A DNA stretch of 64,000 bases from Actinomyces oricola. Lineage in GTDB: Bacteria; Actinomycetota; Actinomycetes; Actinomycetales; Actinomycetaceae. Both the position numbers and the translations under genes were made by a program. The stretch lies in NCBI RefSeq assembly GCF_004104015.1, contig NZ_RYFV01000001.1, forward strand, positions 292,424 to 356,423, given 5' to 3'. Every line of letters begins with the position of its first letter. Positions within the stretch are counted from its first letter, which is position 1. The notes beneath the pieces were generated by a model. The model was not told the origin of the DNA and searched no databases. It saw only the letters and a list, made by a program, of their open reading frames with translations. Positions 10,332 through 20,221 of this stretch are shown here, piece by piece.

Positions 10332-11027
10332 TCAGGCGCCGTAGCAGGTGGGGGCGGCGGCCAGGTCCGTGCGGGCCTGCCGCTGGCCGCGTAGGCGACT
10401 AATGGTGGCGAAACGCTCCTCGGCGTAGGGCAGGGAGACGTCGCGCAGGTAGCGGGCCAGTTTCATCTCCCCCTGCTCCTCCATGGCCGCTATGAGGCTG
10501 CGCACGTCGTCGGGGTGGCGGTTTTGGCTCATCTTCGCCTTGCCGCGCACCATTCGGGCCTCGACTGAGGCTGCGACGATCGCCCGGGACATGCGCTCCA
10601 GTTTCTCCTCGCCAATGGGCTCCAGGGTGTCGCCATCGCCCATGACGTGCGTCATGCGCCGGGCGGCCTCGAGCGCCGCCGACGGGCTCGGGTCAATGGT
10701 CACCGGACCAGTGACGTGGATAGTGATGTAGTCCCAGGTGGGGACGTTCGGCTTGACGTCATTGGTGGCGTACCACTCAGGCGAGACGTAGGCGTCGGCT
10801 TCGTCGAGGATAATCAGTCCCGTGGGGTGAATCAGGGGCTCGCCGGCCTGGGGGTTGTTCCGCACGAGGTGGGTGACGAGGCTGGAGGATTCCTCGTCGT
10901 AGTAGAACGGCACCAGGGTGGCCTCGGGGCCGTGTGCGTGGACTGTGACCAGGTTGCCGGACCTTGGCGCGGTCATTAGTCGGCGGGTGTAGTCCTCGGG
11001 CAACTCGAAGTGCTGGGGAACGTACAT
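10332..11027 (-). CDS. PaiB-like FMN-binding negative regulator family protein
   Basis: The 231-aa protein matches the PaiB family of split-barrel flavin-binding proteins, known in Bacillus as a negative regulator of sporulation and degradative enzymes. It starts MYVPQHFELPEDYTRRLM. Family signatures are GNLVTVHAHGPEATLVPFYY, VTHLVRNNPQ and YVSPEWYATNDVKPNVPTWDY, and the C-terminal half is helical with KAKMSQNRHPDD. No partner acetyltransferase (PaiA) is adjacent. It starts 9 nt after the shikimate-kinase-like gene ends, so it probably rides on the aro transcript. Its role here is unknown. Confidence 0.85.
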   Translation of the reverse strand: MYVPQHFELPEDYTRRLMTAPRSGNLVTVHAHGPEATLVPFYYDEESSSLVTHLVRNNPQAGEPLIHPTGLIILDEADAYVSPEWYATNDVKPNVPTWDYITIHVTGPVTIDPSPSAALEAARRMTHVMGDGDTLEPIGEEKLERMSRAIVAASVEARMVRGKAKMSQNRHPDDVRSLIAAMEEQGEMKLARYLRDVSLPYAEERFATISRLRGQRQARTDLAAAPTCYGA

Positions 11028-11036
11028 GCCGGCAGG

Positions 11037-11579
11037 CTACTGGCGCGCCCCTGAGCTGTCGAGAAGTGCGGCGACCTGCTCGGCCTCCAGGTCGGTGGTG
11101 TCGACAACACGATCCGCCACCTGCCGGCACTGGGCCTCGCGGGCGTGCAGCATGAGGGTGAACTCGTGGCGGACGGTGCCCAGGGCCACCGACCGGGGCG
11201 CGTCCAGGCCATTGCGGGAGGCCAGGCGTCGCGTTGAAGCGGTTAGGGCGATGATGCGGCCGCCGCTGTCGGCCAGGGCGGCGAGCGCGGCGCGAACCGG
11301 CCCGGCACCCAGGCACCCCGAGCCCAGGGCGACGACGGTGCCCTCGGCCCGGGCCTGCGCAATGAGGCGCAGGGCGCAGGCTTCCTCAACCCGCCGGTAC
11401 TGGGCCTCCGGCGCCATGACCAGGGCGAGCTCGGGCTCCACGCCGAGTCCGGCGGCGGTTTGCTCCGCCAGGTCGGTGCTGGCCGTTCCCCGGAGGGCGG
11501 CGAGGGCGCGCGCTGCGCTGGAGCATCCGGCGCCGGGAGGCCCCACGAGGATGACCGGTTGGCGCCGACTAGCGCTCAT
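11037..11579 (-). CDS. Shikimate-kinase-like protein lacking the Walker A lysine
   Basis: The 180-aa protein aligns by eye with the AroK half of the neighbouring AroK-AroB fusion over most of its length. VILVGPPGAGCSSAARALAA corresponds to the P-loop, VVALGSGCLGAGPVRAALAA to the [15 protein letters not shown] region, and the C-terminal LEAEQVAALL to [10 protein letters not shown]. The Walker A Lys is replaced by Cys19, GGG by GSG, and the DTD metal motif is not kept. It is therefore unlikely to phosphorylate shikimate. The ATG at 11579 overlaps the end of aroKB by 11 nt, suggesting coupled translation and a regulatory or structural role, or a decaying duplicate. The family call is an inference from visible similarity. 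Confidence 0.7.
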   Translation of the reverse strand: MSASRRQPVILVGPPGAGCSSAARALAALRGTASTDLAEQTAAGLGVEPELALVMAPEAQYRRVEEACALRLIAQARAEGTVVALGSGCLGAGPVRAALAALADSGGRIIALTASTRRLASRNGLDAPRSVALGTVRHEFTLMLHAREAQCRQVADRVVDTTDLEAEQVAALLDSSGARQ

Positions 11580-13419
11580 GCGCGCGCCCGGGGGTGGTGA
11601 CGGCGGTGTGGGCGGCTTCGAGCACCTGGGCTTCGGGGGCGCGCGCGCGCACGGGCGCCGCAATGGCCTCGAGCAGGACCATGCGCAGGGTGCCGGCGCG
11701 CACTTTTTTGTCGCTGAGCATGGCGGCGTGCAGGTCCGCCCAGTGGTCGGCGCCCTCGGGAAAGGTGGTGGGCAGCCCTACCGCCTCAAGGGCCCGGCGG
11801 TGGAGGGCGAGTTCGTCGGCGCCCAGGCGGCCGGTGCGCCAGGCGGTCTCGGCGGCGAAGACGCAGCCCACGGCCACGGCCTCCCCGTGGCGCCAGGTGT
11901 AGTTGGTGACTTTCTCAATGGCGTGGGCGTAGGTGTGCCCATAGTTGAGTATTTCCCGCAGCCCCGATTCGGTGAGGTCCTCGCTGACTACGGCGGCCTT
12001 GACGGCCACGGAGCGGGTGACGAGATCGGCCAGAACCGGGGAGTCCCAGTTCAAGCAGTCGGCGGGGTCGGCCAGGACCCGGTCCAGGATGACGGGGTCG
12101 GCGATGAAGCCGCACTTGACGACCTCTGCCATGCCGGCGCGCAGCTCGGCGGTGGGCAGGGTCGCCAGGGCGGCCAGGTCCGCGATGACGGCGCTGGGGG
12201 GGTGGAAAGCCCCCACGAGGTTCTTGCCCGCGGCGGTGTCAATGCCGGTCTTGCCGCCCACGGCGGCGTCGACCATGGCCAGCAGGGAGGTGGGGACCTG
12301 CACCACGGGGACTCCGCGCAGCCAACTGGCGGCGGCGAAGCCCGCCAGGTCGGTGGTGGCCCCTCCGCCCAGGCCAATGAGGCAACCGTCACGACCCATG
12401 CGGAATGCGCCCAGGGCCTCCCAGACGTCAGTGAGGACCGCTGCGCATTTGCAGGCTTCCCCGTCGGGGACGACGACGCGGGTCACGCGCCCGCCGGCGC
12501 CGGCCAGGTCGGCCTCGTAGCCGCGGGCGACCCGAGTCAGGGCCTGGGGGTGGACTATGGCCACTCCCCCGGCGCCGCCGCCCGGGGCCGTTTGGACGGC
12601 GCGAGTAACCTCGGGGGCCAGGTCGTGGCCAATGACGACCTCGTAGGGCCGGGCGCCCCCGACACGGACGCGGGCGGGGCCGTGCCGCTCGGCGACCGTG
12701 CCGGAGGAGGCCACGGTCCTGGGACGGTCCGGGCGGCGCGGTGAGGGGGCCGCCAGGGAGCTGCGGGTGGCGCCGGCAGCGGCCAGGGAGCGGGCCGTGT
12801 CGCTGGGGCTGGCTCCCAGGGCGACCAGCACCAGGGCGCTGACCTGTTCGGGGGTGAGCCCGTCGGTGGCCACGGTTATGGTGGCCACCTCCTCGTACAG
12901 GGGGGCCCTCTCAGCGTGGAGGGCCTCCATGCGGGCCAGGATCCCGGGCGCCACCGGGCCCTCGAGGGCGGCCTCGGCGGCGTCAGAGTCGACGGTCTGG
13001 TTCATGAGGGGCCGTCCGCTGCCGTCACCGACGTGGGCGGCGGCGGTGGCCGGGGAGGCGACCAGGTGGATGACGCTGTGCCCGGCCAGCATGGCCCGGT
13101 TCTCGGCGCGCAGCACCGCGCCGCCTCCCAGGGCCACCACGCCCTGAGCACGGGCCTCGGACTCCAGCACGGCCCGCAGGGCGCGTTGCTCGCGGTCGCG
13201 GAAGCGCTCCTCCCCCTCTGAGGCGAAGATCTGGGGGATGGTCATGCGGGCCCGGCGGCGGACCTCGGCGTCGGTGTCGGTGACCTGGACGCCCAGGGCC
13301 GCGGCCAGGAGGCGCGCCACCGTCGTCTTGCCCGCCCCGGGCAGACCCACGAGGATTAGGGGCAGGTGGGTGGGGTCCACGACGAGGCCCGGCTCGCCGG
13401 GGCGTTTGCGCGCGCTCAC
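11569..13419 (-). CDS. aroKB: Fused shikimate kinase / 3-dehydroquinate synthase
   Basis: A 616-aa bifunctional aromatic-pathway enzyme. Residues about 18-200 are shikimate kinase: P-loop GLPGAGKTT at 25-33 (Lys31), DTD at 48-50, [10 protein letters not shown] for shikimate binding and [16 protein letters not shown] Ser/Pro/Arg-rich linker follows. Residues about 250-600 are dehydroquinate synthase, with [47 protein letters not shown], the Zn-ligand helix [11 protein letters not shown] and the HGEAVAVG motif. Both active sites look intact. The GTG start overlaps the aroC stop as GTGA. Fused AroKB proteins are also known from bifidobacteria. Confidence 0.95.
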   Translation of the reverse strand: MSARKRPGEPGLVVDPTHLPLILVGLPGAGKTTVARLLAAALGVQVTDTDAEVRRRARMTIPQIFASEGEERFRDREQRALRAVLESEARAQGVVALGGGAVLRAENRAMLAGHSVIHLVASPATAAAHVGDGSGRPLMNQTVDSDAAEAALEGPVAPGILARMEALHAERAPLYEEVATITVATDGLTPEQVSALVLVALGASPSDTARSLAAAGATRSSLAAPSPRRPDRPRTVASSGTVAERHGPARVRVGGARPYEVVIGHDLAPEVTRAVQTAPGGGAGGVAIVHPQALTRVARGYEADLAGAGGRVTRVVVPDGEACKCAAVLTDVWEALGAFRMGRDGCLIGLGGGATTDLAGFAAASWLRGVPVVQVPTSLLAMVDAAVGGKTGIDTAAGKNLVGAFHPPSAVIADLAALATLPTAELRAGMAEVVKCGFIADPVILDRVLADPADCLNWDSPVLADLVTRSVAVKAAVVSEDLTESGLREILNYGHTYAHAIEKVTNYTWRHGEAVAVGCVFAAETAWRTGRLGADELALHRRALEAVGLPTTFPEGADHWADLHAAMLSDKKVRAGTLRMVLLEAIAAPVRARAPEAQVLEAAHTAVTTPGRAHER

Positions 13420-14663
13420 GGGTGCTCCCTTCGGCTCGTGCCCTCCCAGGTGGTGCGCCCGGCCACCTGCTCCAGGTAGCCGGCCAGGTTGCGGCGGGCC
13501 TCGGCCACTGAGTCCCCTCCGGTCTTGTCCAGGAGGGCGTCGGCCAGGACCAGGGCCACCATGGCCTGGGCGATGACGGCGCCGGGCACGACGGCAGTGG
13601 TGTCCGACCGCTGATGGAGCCCAGTGGCCTCCTGCCCGGTGGCCAGGTCCACGGTGCGCAGGGCGCGTGGGACGGTGGAGATGGGTTTGTAGGCGGCGCG
13701 CACGCGGAGGGGGGCGCCATTGGACATGCCGCCCTCAATGCCCCCGGCCCGGTTGGTGGCGCGCGTCATGTGTCCGCGCTCCACCGCCAGGATCTCGTCG
13801 TGGGCGGTTGAGCCGCGCCGGGCGGCCTGGGCGAAGCCATCCCCGATCTCCACGCCCTTGACGGCCTGGATGCTCATGACAGCGGCCGCCAGTCGGGCGT
13901 CCAGGCGCCGCTCGGCGCTGACGTGGGTGCCCAGGCCGACCGGCACGCCGGTGGCGATAACCTCGACGACTCCCCCCAGGGTGTCGCCCGCCTTCTTGGC
14001 GGCGTCGATCTCGGCGACCATGGCGGCGCTGGTGGCCGGGTCGGTGCAGCGCACCGGGTCGGCGTCCAGGCGGGCGGTGTCCTCCACGCGGGGGGCGGGG
14101 GCGTCCTCGGGCAGGGCGATGGCGCCCAGGCGCACGACGTGGCTGATCAGGCCAACTCCCGCGATCTGCTCCAGTAGGGCCTGGGCGATGGCGCCCAGGG
14201 CGACGCGGGCGGCGGTCTCGCGGGCGGAGGCGCGTTCCAGGACGGGGCGGGCGTCGGGCAGTTCGTACTTGAGCAGGCCGGGCAGGTCGGCGTGGCCGGG
14301 CCGCGGGCGGGTCAGGGGGCGGTTGCGGGCAATCTCCTTCTCGTCGCCGGTGCCGGCGTCTATGAGCATCGCGGCTTCGTCGACGGGGTCGGCGTTCATG
14401 ACGGTGGACCACTTGGGCCACTCGGTGTTGGAGATCTGCAGGGCGATCGGGCTGCCAATGGTGCGGCCGTGGCGCACTCCTCCCAGGAGGCGCAGGTGGT
14501 CCTGTTCGAAGGCCTGGCGGGCCCCGCGCCCGTGCCCCAGGCGGCGGCGGGCCAGGGCGGCGCGGATCTGCTCGCTGGTGATCCTCACCCCGGAGGGGAT
14601 CCCGTCGATCACGGCGGTTAGGGCCTCGCCGTGCGATTCGCCGGCGGTCATCCATCGAAGCAT
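13416..14663 (-). CDS. aroC: Chorismate synthase
   Basis: Converts EPSP to chorismate using reduced FMN, the last common step of aromatic synthesis. The 415-aa protein starts [20 protein letters not shown] with the conserved His11. It contains [17 protein letters not shown], the [12 protein letters not shown] signature, and the C-terminal [10 protein letters not shown] and [17 protein letters not shown]. The frame is open a further 28 codons upstream, but the ATG at 14663 gives the standard N-terminus with a purine-rich GGGATGAT 7-14 nt before it. It overlaps aroKB by 4 nt. Confidence 0.96.
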   Translation of the reverse strand: MLRWMTAGESHGEALTAVIDGIPSGVRITSEQIRAALARRRLGHGRGARQAFEQDHLRLLGGVRHGRTIGSPIALQISNTEWPKWSTVMNADPVDEAAMLIDAGTGDEKEIARNRPLTRPRPGHADLPGLLKYELPDARPVLERASARETAARVALGAIAQALLEQIAGVGLISHVVRLGAIALPEDAPAPRVEDTARLDADPVRCTDPATSAAMVAEIDAAKKAGDTLGGVVEVIATGVPVGLGTHVSAERRLDARLAAAVMSIQAVKGVEIGDGFAQAARRGSTAHDEILAVERGHMTRATNRAGGIEGGMSNGAPLRVRAAYKPISTVPRALRTVDLATGQEATGLHQRSDTTAVVPGAVIAQAMVALVLADALLDKTGGDSVAEARRNLAGYLEQVAGRTTWEGTSRREHP

Positions 14664-14736
14664 GCCGTTGATCATCCCACAGTGGGGCACTGGCCCATGA
14701 GGGCTTCTCGTCGGCTCCTGACGGGCACGGGCCCGC

Positions 14737-15666
14737 TCACCGCGCAATGGCGGCCAGCAGGGCGGCGCGCATGGTGTTGAGGTCGGGCTGGCGACCAGTC
14801 ATGAGGCGCACTTGGGGCGCGGCCTGGTGCAGCAGCATGAGCCAGCCGGGTGCCACGGCGCCGCCGGCGTCCTGCCAGGCGGCGGCTATGGCCGTGGGCC
14901 AGGGGTCGTAGATGACGTCGAGCATGGCGGCCCCGGGGCGCGGGCCGCCCCGGGCCGCCAGGGCGTGACCCAGGGGCAGGGCCAGGGGGTCGGCGGCGTG
15001 GGCGGGCAGGGTGGTGACGATCAGGTCGGCCGCGGCCAGGGCCCGGGCGACCTCGGCGTGGGAGGCCTGGTCATTGACCCGCCACGTCAGGGTGGTGACG
15101 TTCAGGCCCATGCGCCGGGCGGCTGCCTGGGCGCGCCCGGGGCCGGCGTGGCGGCGGGCGGCGATGGTCATGCTGGTGGCGCCCAGCTCGCTGAGCGCGG
15201 CCAGCGCCGAGCAGGCGGTGGCCCCTGATCCCAGGACGACGGCGCGGAGCGGGGCCGGCCCGCCCGGCTCGCGGGCCGCGGTGATCTCGCGCAGCGCCTC
15301 GACAATGCCGGCGACGTCGGTATTGAAGCCGGCCAGCAGGGCGGCCCCGGTGCCCGAGCGCTGGGCGAGGACGGTGTTGACCGCCCCGACCGTGCTGGCC
15401 AGCGGGTCGACTATGTCCAGGTGAGGGATGAGCGCCTGCTTGTGGGGCATGGTCACGCTCAGCCCGGCCCAGACGGCGCCCTGTGCGGGGGCGGCGACCT
15501 GCTCCAGCACGGCCGCCAGCGCGGCGGGGGCGACCCGACGGGCCTCGTAGGTCCAGTGGTCCAGGCCGAGTCGCCTGTAGGCGGCGCGGTGCAGGACTGG
15601 GGACAGGGAGTGCTCCACCGGGTCGCCAATGACGGCCACCCGGTGGCCCCTGGGCTCAGCCCCCAC
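14737..15666 (-). CDS. aroE: Shikimate dehydrogenase
   Basis: NADP-dependent reduction of 3-dehydroshikimate to shikimate. At 309 aa it shows the shikimate-binding [16 protein letters not shown], the catalytic Lys in [29 protein letters not shown] with the catalytic Asp, and a nucleotide-binding [16 protein letters not shown] in which the glycine pattern is slightly altered from GxGGxA. The C-terminus holds [15 protein letters not shown]. The GTG start overlaps the last codons of mltG by 11 nt. It is the first of three aro genes read in order aroE, aroC, aroKB. Confidence 0.93.
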   Translation of the reverse strand: MGAEPRGHRVAVIGDPVEHSLSPVLHRAAYRRLGLDHWTYEARRVAPAALAAVLEQVAAPAQGAVWAGLSVTMPHKQALIPHLDIVDPLASTVGAVNTVLAQRSGTGAALLAGFNTDVAGIVEALREITAAREPGGPAPLRAVVLGSGATACSALAALSELGATSMTIAARRHAGPGRAQAAARRMGLNVTTLTWRVNDQASHAEVARALAAADLIVTTLPAHAADPLALPLGHALAARGGPRPGAAMLDVIYDPWPTAIAAAWQDAGGAVAPGWLMLLHQAAPQVRLMTGRQPDLNTMRAALLAAIAR

Positions 15667-16873
15667 TGCCGGTGGGGGTCGGTGTGGCCGTGTTGCCCGA
15701 GCAGATATCGGGGTGCTCCTTGCAGTAGGCGGTGAGTTTCTCCGTGTTGGTCTTCTGCTCCTCGTGCGTGGTGGCGAAGAGGGTTTCGCCGGTGGTCAGG
15801 TCCACGGTGACGAAGTAGAGCCAGTCGCCCGCGGGCGGGTTCATGACCGCGGCAATGGCTTTCTCGCTGGGGCTGCCGATCGGTGTGGGCGGCAGGCCGG
15901 CGTGAGCGTAGGTGTTGTAGGGGTTGGAGGTGTCGGCGATCTCCGCCGATGAGGGGATGCCGCCGGTGCGGCCCAGCCCGTACAGGACGGTGGAGTCCAT
16001 TTGGAGCATGCCCCGGGTCTCGCCTCCGGTGTCGGCCAGTCGGTTCTCAATGACGCGGGCGACCTTCCCGTAGTACTGGTCGGAGGAAACCTCGCGTTCA
16101 ACGATGGAGGCCTTGGTGAGCACCGCCTGGTAGTCGGCGGCGGCCACCCCCTGGGCGGTGAGTCGCGAAATGGTGGTGGCGACCATCTGGGCGACCACAT
16201 CGGTGGCGGTGGCGTTCTCAGAAATGTCGTAGGTTGATGGCGCCAACCAGCCCTCGACATCGCCTCCTGCGACCTCCGGCAGGCCAATGGCGGCGGTGTC
16301 CGCGAAGGCGGCGTCGATCTCGGCGTTGGTGTAGCCGCCGACGCTCTGAAGGCGCTCGCGCACCTGGGCCTTGGTGGCGCCCTCGGGAATGGTCAGCGCA
16401 TGGTCGGACCGCGATGAGGGGTCGAGGAGCGCGGCCACGGCGTTGGCGGCGGACATGCGGGTCTTGAGGGTGTAGGTGCCCGCCTGGATTTTGGAGGCGT
16501 TGGCATTGGCGCCGTAAGCGTTGACGAAGGCCCCCACGGAGGCCACTACGTCGGCCTCCACGAGGATGGCCCCAATCTCGTTTCCGGTGGCGCCCTCGGG
16601 GATGGTGACGGTCACCTCGGTGTCACCGATCCCGGTGTAGTCGGTGATGGCGGTCTGGAGGCTCTGGGCCTCCCGGATGTTGTCGAGGGCCAGGTAACCG
16701 CCAACACCCACCCCGGCGAGGGCCACGACCAGCACCACGGTGGTCAGAATGCGGCGGCGCCGGCGGCGGCGCCTGGCTGCACGGCGCGCGGCGCGCCGGC
16801 TGCGCTCGCCCCGCTGAGACCGGGTGGGACCGGGGTCGATGCCGATCTGGGCGAAGAAGTCATCTTGGCTCAT
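15656..16873 (-). CDS. mltG: Endolytic murein transglycosylase MltG (YceG-like)
   Basis: Membrane-anchored lytic transglycosylase that cleaves nascent glycan strands and helps set their length. The 405-aa protein has a cytoplasmic N-terminus with a very basic [16 protein letters not shown] stretch, then one membrane segment (ILTTVVLVVALAGVGVGGYL, about 42-61). A LysM-like region (VTIPEGATGNEIGAIL) and the YceG catalytic domain follow. The catalytic Glu is in LTKASIVEREV, followed by LQMDSTVLYGLG and NPYNTYAHAGLPPTPIGSP. A short Thr/Pro/Gly tail ends the protein. The ATG overlaps the ruvX stop as ATGA. Confidence 0.95.
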   Translation of the reverse strand: MSQDDFFAQIGIDPGPTRSQRGERSRRAARRAARRRRRRRRILTTVVLVVALAGVGVGGYLALDNIREAQSLQTAITDYTGIGDTEVTVTIPEGATGNEIGAILVEADVVASVGAFVNAYGANANASKIQAGTYTLKTRMSAANAVAALLDPSSRSDHALTIPEGATKAQVRERLQSVGGYTNAEIDAAFADTAAIGLPEVAGGDVEGWLAPSTYDISENATATDVVAQMVATTISRLTAQGVAAADYQAVLTKASIVEREVSSDQYYGKVARVIENRLADTGGETRGMLQMDSTVLYGLGRTGGIPSSAEIADTSNPYNTYAHAGLPPTPIGSPSEKAIAAVMNPPAGDWLYFVTVDLTTGETLFATTHEEQKTNTEKLTAYCKEHPDICSGNTATPTPTGSGG

Positions 16874-17346
16874 GATCTGCCTCTCTTGGTCGGGACGACG
16901 GGTTCCCCGGCCGGGGCGCCCGTGGCTCGCTCAGCCTCGAGGGCCTGCTCGAGAATGACCACGGCCGCGGCCTGGTCGACAATGGCGCGGAAGTTCTTCT
17001 CACGGCGACCGGACTCGTGCAGTGAGCGGTGCGCCATGACCGTCGTGAGGCGCTCGTCGACGAGTCGCACGGGAACGGGAGCAATGGCCCCCGCCAGGTC
17101 ACGGGCCCATCGTCGGGCATCACGAGTGGATGAAGAGCTGCCACCACTCATAGTACGCGGCAGGCCGACAACGACCTCAACTGCGGCGTGGTCCTGGACC
17201 AGGTCTGCCGCCTGATCGAGATCTGCGCCGTAGCGGTCACGGCGCAGCGTGGTCAACGGGACGGGGAGGATTGCCTCCGCGTCGCAGCGGGCCACGCCCA
17301 CCCGCGCCTTACCGACGTCGAACGCCAGTCTCACACCGTAACGCAC
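16870..17346 (-). CDS. ruvX: YqgF/RuvX-family nuclease, putative Holliday junction resolvase
   Basis: RNase H-fold protein of 158 aa implicated in pre-16S rRNA 5'-end processing and proposed as a Holliday junction resolvase. The first acidic motif is RLAFDVGKARVGVARCD, followed by VVVGLPRTMSG, the second acidic region VRLVDERLTTVMAH, and the third in VDQAAAVVILEQAL. All expected Asp/Glu positions appear present. A serine-rich SGGSSSSTRD loop is slightly expanded. It lies 12 nt downstream of alaS and overlaps mltG by 4 nt, the conserved alaS-ruvX-mltG order of actinobacteria. Confidence 0.94.
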   Translation of the reverse strand: MRYGVRLAFDVGKARVGVARCDAEAILPVPLTTLRRDRYGADLDQAADLVQDHAAVEVVVGLPRTMSGGSSSSTRDARRWARDLAGAIAPVPVRLVDERLTTVMAHRSLHESGRREKNFRAIVDQAAAVVILEQALEAERATGAPAGEPVVPTKRGRS

Positions 17347-17358
17347 CGGTCTAAGGCC

Positions 17359-20070
17359 TCAGGCACCCAGCTCGCGCTCGACAACGTCCAGCGCCTGGTC
17401 CAGCGCCTCACTGTTCTGGCCCCCGCCTTGGGCGACATCGTCGCGGCCACCGCCGCCGCCGCCGAGGATCCTGGCGGCCAAACGGACCAGCGGCCCGGCC
17501 TTAATGGAGCGCTCACGCGCCCTACTGTTCGTGGCCGCCACCACTGAGGGCTTGCCGCCCACCAGACCAACCAGGACAACGGTCACCGGCCCGTCCTCGC
17601 CCAGGCGGTCGCGCACGCCCAGGGCCAGGGCGCGCAGGGCGTCGGCGGAGGGCATCTCGCCGACGGCGGCGCGCACCAGGCGCACCGGGCCCACCTGGGT
17701 GGCGGAGCCGGCGAGTTCGGCAACCCGGGCCAGCGCCTGGGCGGTGCGGGCCTTGTCCAGTTCCTTCTCCGCCTCCTTCAGGCGCGTCATGAGGCTCTCG
17801 ACGCGGCTGGGAAGCTCTTCGGCGCGGCCCCCCACAAGGGCGGAGAGCTGAGAGACCAGGGCGTGCTCCCTGGCCTGGAAGCCGTAGGCCCCGTCACCGA
17901 CCAGGGCGTCGATACGACGCACGCCCGAGCCAATGGAGGACTCCCCCAGGACGGCAATGCGCCCAATGCGGCCGGTGGTGGGCACGTGGGTGCCGGCGCA
18001 CAGTTCCTTGGACCAGTCCCCGCCAATGGACACCACACGGACTTGTCGGCCGTACTTCTCCCCGAACAGGGCCATGGCCCCGGCGGCGCGGGCGGCGTCA
18101 ATGTCCATGACCTCGTCAGTGACCGGCAGGTCCTGGGCGAGCTTGACATTGACGAGTTCCTCAATGCCCTCGATCTGCTCGCCGGCCAGGGCGGTGCCGT
18201 GGCGGAAGTCGAAGCGCAGGCGGGAGGGGGAGTTCTCACTTCCGGCCTGGGTGGCGTTGTCGGAGACGACCTCATGGAGGGCCTTGTGGACCATGTGGGT
18301 GGAGGTGTGAGCCCGGGCAATAGCCAGACGGCGCTCGGTATCAATGTGCGCGTAGGCCCGCTCCCCCACGGTGATGGTTCCCTCGGTGAGGCGGCCGCGG
18401 TGAACGGTCAGCCCCTTGACGGGGGCCTGGACGTCGTCGACCTCCATGGTGCCCCCCTCCGCCAGGCGGATGGTGCCGTGGTCGGCGAGCTGGCCGCCCA
18501 TCTCGGCCCAGAAGGGCGTGCGGTCCAAGATGACCTCAACCTGCGCGGGGGCGGTGGCGACGGGCTGAGGGAGGCCGTCGACGAGGAGGCCGGCCACCGC
18601 CGCCTCAGCGCTGGAATCGGTGTAGCCCACGAAGGTGGAGCCTCCGCCGAGCTCCTTAACCATGTCCCGGAAGACGCGAATGTCGGCGTGGCCGGTCTTC
18701 TTGGCGCGGGCGTCGGCGCGGGCGCGCTCCTTTTGCTCGTTCATCAGCGTGCGGAAAGCGCTCTCGTCCACAACCACGCCCTGCTCGGCAGCCATCTCCA
18801 AAGTCAGGTCGATGGGGAAACCGTAGGTGTCGTGCAGTTCGAAGGCGGAGGTGCCTGACACCACCGGCCGGGATCCCTTCTTGGCGCTTCTCCTGGCGGT
18901 GGCCACAGCCGTGTCCAAGATGGTGGTGCCGGCGGCCAGGGTGCGTAAGAAGGCCTCCTCCTCGCCGTAGGCGACGTCGGCAATGGTGGACCAGTTGGTT
19001 TCCAGCTCAGGATAGGAGGCCTTCATAACGTCCTTGGAGGCGGTCAACAGGATGGGCATGGTGGCCTCCTCCACGCCCAGCAGGCGCATGGATCGCACCG
19101 CACGGCGGATGAGACGGCGCAGCACGTAGCCGCGGCCGTCGTTGCCGGGGCGCACGCCGTCGCCAATGAGCATGAGTGCGCTGCGCACGTGGTCGGCCAC
19201 CACGCGCATGCGCACATCGTCGTCGTAGGCCTGCCCGGCGGCGGCCCCCTTGGCCCCACGGCCGTAGGTCTTAGAACTCATGTCCTGGACGGCGGCGATG
19301 ACGGGGAAAACCTCGTCAATCTCATACATATTGGGTTTGTCCTGCATGAGGAAGGCGAGGCGCTCCAGGCCCATGCCGGTGTCAATGGCCGTCCTGTCGA
19401 GCTTGCCCACCAGCTCGAAGTCGTGGCCCTGGCCCTCCCCGCGCAGGAATTCGTCGAACACGAGGTTCCAGATCTCCAAGAAGCGGTCGCCCCGGGTGTC
19501 TACGGCCGGACCGCCGTCGGGCCCGTAGGCCCGGCCGCGGTCGTAGTGAATCTCACAGCACGAGCCGGCCGGCCCGGGCTGCCCAGTAGACCAGGAGATC
19601 TCCGCGAAGGGAAGCTTCTGGATGCGCTCGGCGGGCACACCGATCACTCGGGTCCAGTGGTCGAAGGAGACCCTGTCCTCCTCCCAGATGGTCATCCACA
19701 GCCGGTCGCCGTCCAGCCCGTACTTCCCCTCCTGCTTTGAACCGGTCAGCAGGTCCCAGGCGTAGTCAATGGCGCCCTCCTTGAAGTAGTCCCCGAAGGA
19801 GAAATTGCCGTTCATTTGGAAGAACGTGCCATGGCGTGTGGTCTTGCCGACATTGTCAATGTCGTTGGTGCGGATGCACTTCTGCACCGAGGCGGCGCGC
19901 GGCCAGGGGGCCTCCTCGGTCCCCATAATGTAGGGGATGAAGGGGACCATTCCGGCGATGGTGAACAGGATCGAAGGGTCCGGGGAGACCAAGGGCACGG
20001 AGGGGCAGACCTCGTGACCATTGGCCCCGAAGTAGGCGAGCCAGCGGTTGCGGATCTCGGAGGTGCGCAT
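17359..20070 (-). CDS. alaS: Alanyl-tRNA synthetase
   Basis: Charges tRNA-Ala; 903 aa, normal length. The class II catalytic core starts MRTSEIRNRWLAYFGANGHE and includes the motif 2 region RTNDIDNVGKTTRHGTFFQM and NFSFGDYFKEGAIDYAW. The tRNA-recognition domain contains GNDGRGYVLRRLIRRAVR. The editing domain carries the zinc ligands HTSTHMVHKAL (HxxxH) and the later CAGTHVPTTGRIG (CxxxH). The C-terminal oligomerisation domain ends with the glycine-rich ILGGGGGGRDDVAQGGG. No T-box was seen in the roughly 95 nt upstream. It is likely the first gene of the alaS-ruvX-mltG-aro transcript. Confidence 0.97.
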   Translation of the reverse strand: MRTSEIRNRWLAYFGANGHEVCPSVPLVSPDPSILFTIAGMVPFIPYIMGTEEAPWPRAASVQKCIRTNDIDNVGKTTRHGTFFQMNGNFSFGDYFKEGAIDYAWDLLTGSKQEGKYGLDGDRLWMTIWEEDRVSFDHWTRVIGVPAERIQKLPFAEISWSTGQPGPAGSCCEIHYDRGRAYGPDGGPAVDTRGDRFLEIWNLVFDEFLRGEGQGHDFELVGKLDRTAIDTGMGLERLAFLMQDKPNMYEIDEVFPVIAAVQDMSSKTYGRGAKGAAAGQAYDDDVRMRVVADHVRSALMLIGDGVRPGNDGRGYVLRRLIRRAVRSMRLLGVEEATMPILLTASKDVMKASYPELETNWSTIADVAYGEEEAFLRTLAAGTTILDTAVATARRSAKKGSRPVVSGTSAFELHDTYGFPIDLTLEMAAEQGVVVDESAFRTLMNEQKERARADARAKKTGHADIRVFRDMVKELGGGSTFVGYTDSSAEAAVAGLLVDGLPQPVATAPAQVEVILDRTPFWAEMGGQLADHGTIRLAEGGTMEVDDVQAPVKGLTVHRGRLTEGTITVGERAYAHIDTERRLAIARAHTSTHMVHKALHEVVSDNATQAGSENSPSRLRFDFRHGTALAGEQIEGIEELVNVKLAQDLPVTDEVMDIDAARAAGAMALFGEKYGRQVRVVSIGGDWSKELCAGTHVPTTGRIGRIAVLGESSIGSGVRRIDALVGDGAYGFQAREHALVSQLSALVGGRAEELPSRVESLMTRLKEAEKELDKARTAQALARVAELAGSATQVGPVRLVRAAVGEMPSADALRALALGVRDRLGEDGPVTVVLVGLVGGKPSVVAATNSRARERSIKAGPLVRLAARILGGGGGGRDDVAQGGGQNSEALDQALDVVERELGA

Positions 20071-20165
20071 GAGTATCCTGCTCGATTCTGGGTGAGGCGC
20101 TCCGGTGGGGCTGCGGATGCGCGTGATGACAATGTGGTCTGAAACGAGGTTACCTTGGAACGTCA

Positions 20166-20198
20166 GGCGCCCCGAACCGGTGAACGGTCCGGGGCGCC
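20166..20198 (-). terminator. Intrinsic terminator candidate after rpsD
   Basis: A GGCGCCCCG arm pairs exactly with CGGGGCGCC. An inner ACCG/CGGT stem extends it after one mismatch, leaving a short GTGAA-type loop. It lies 24 nt beyond the rpsD stop on the minus strand and upstream of alaS. There is no U tract, as is common in high-GC actinobacteria. Confidence 0.55.
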
Positions 20199-20221
20199 CC
20201 GGCGTCGTGGGCCGGCGGAGG

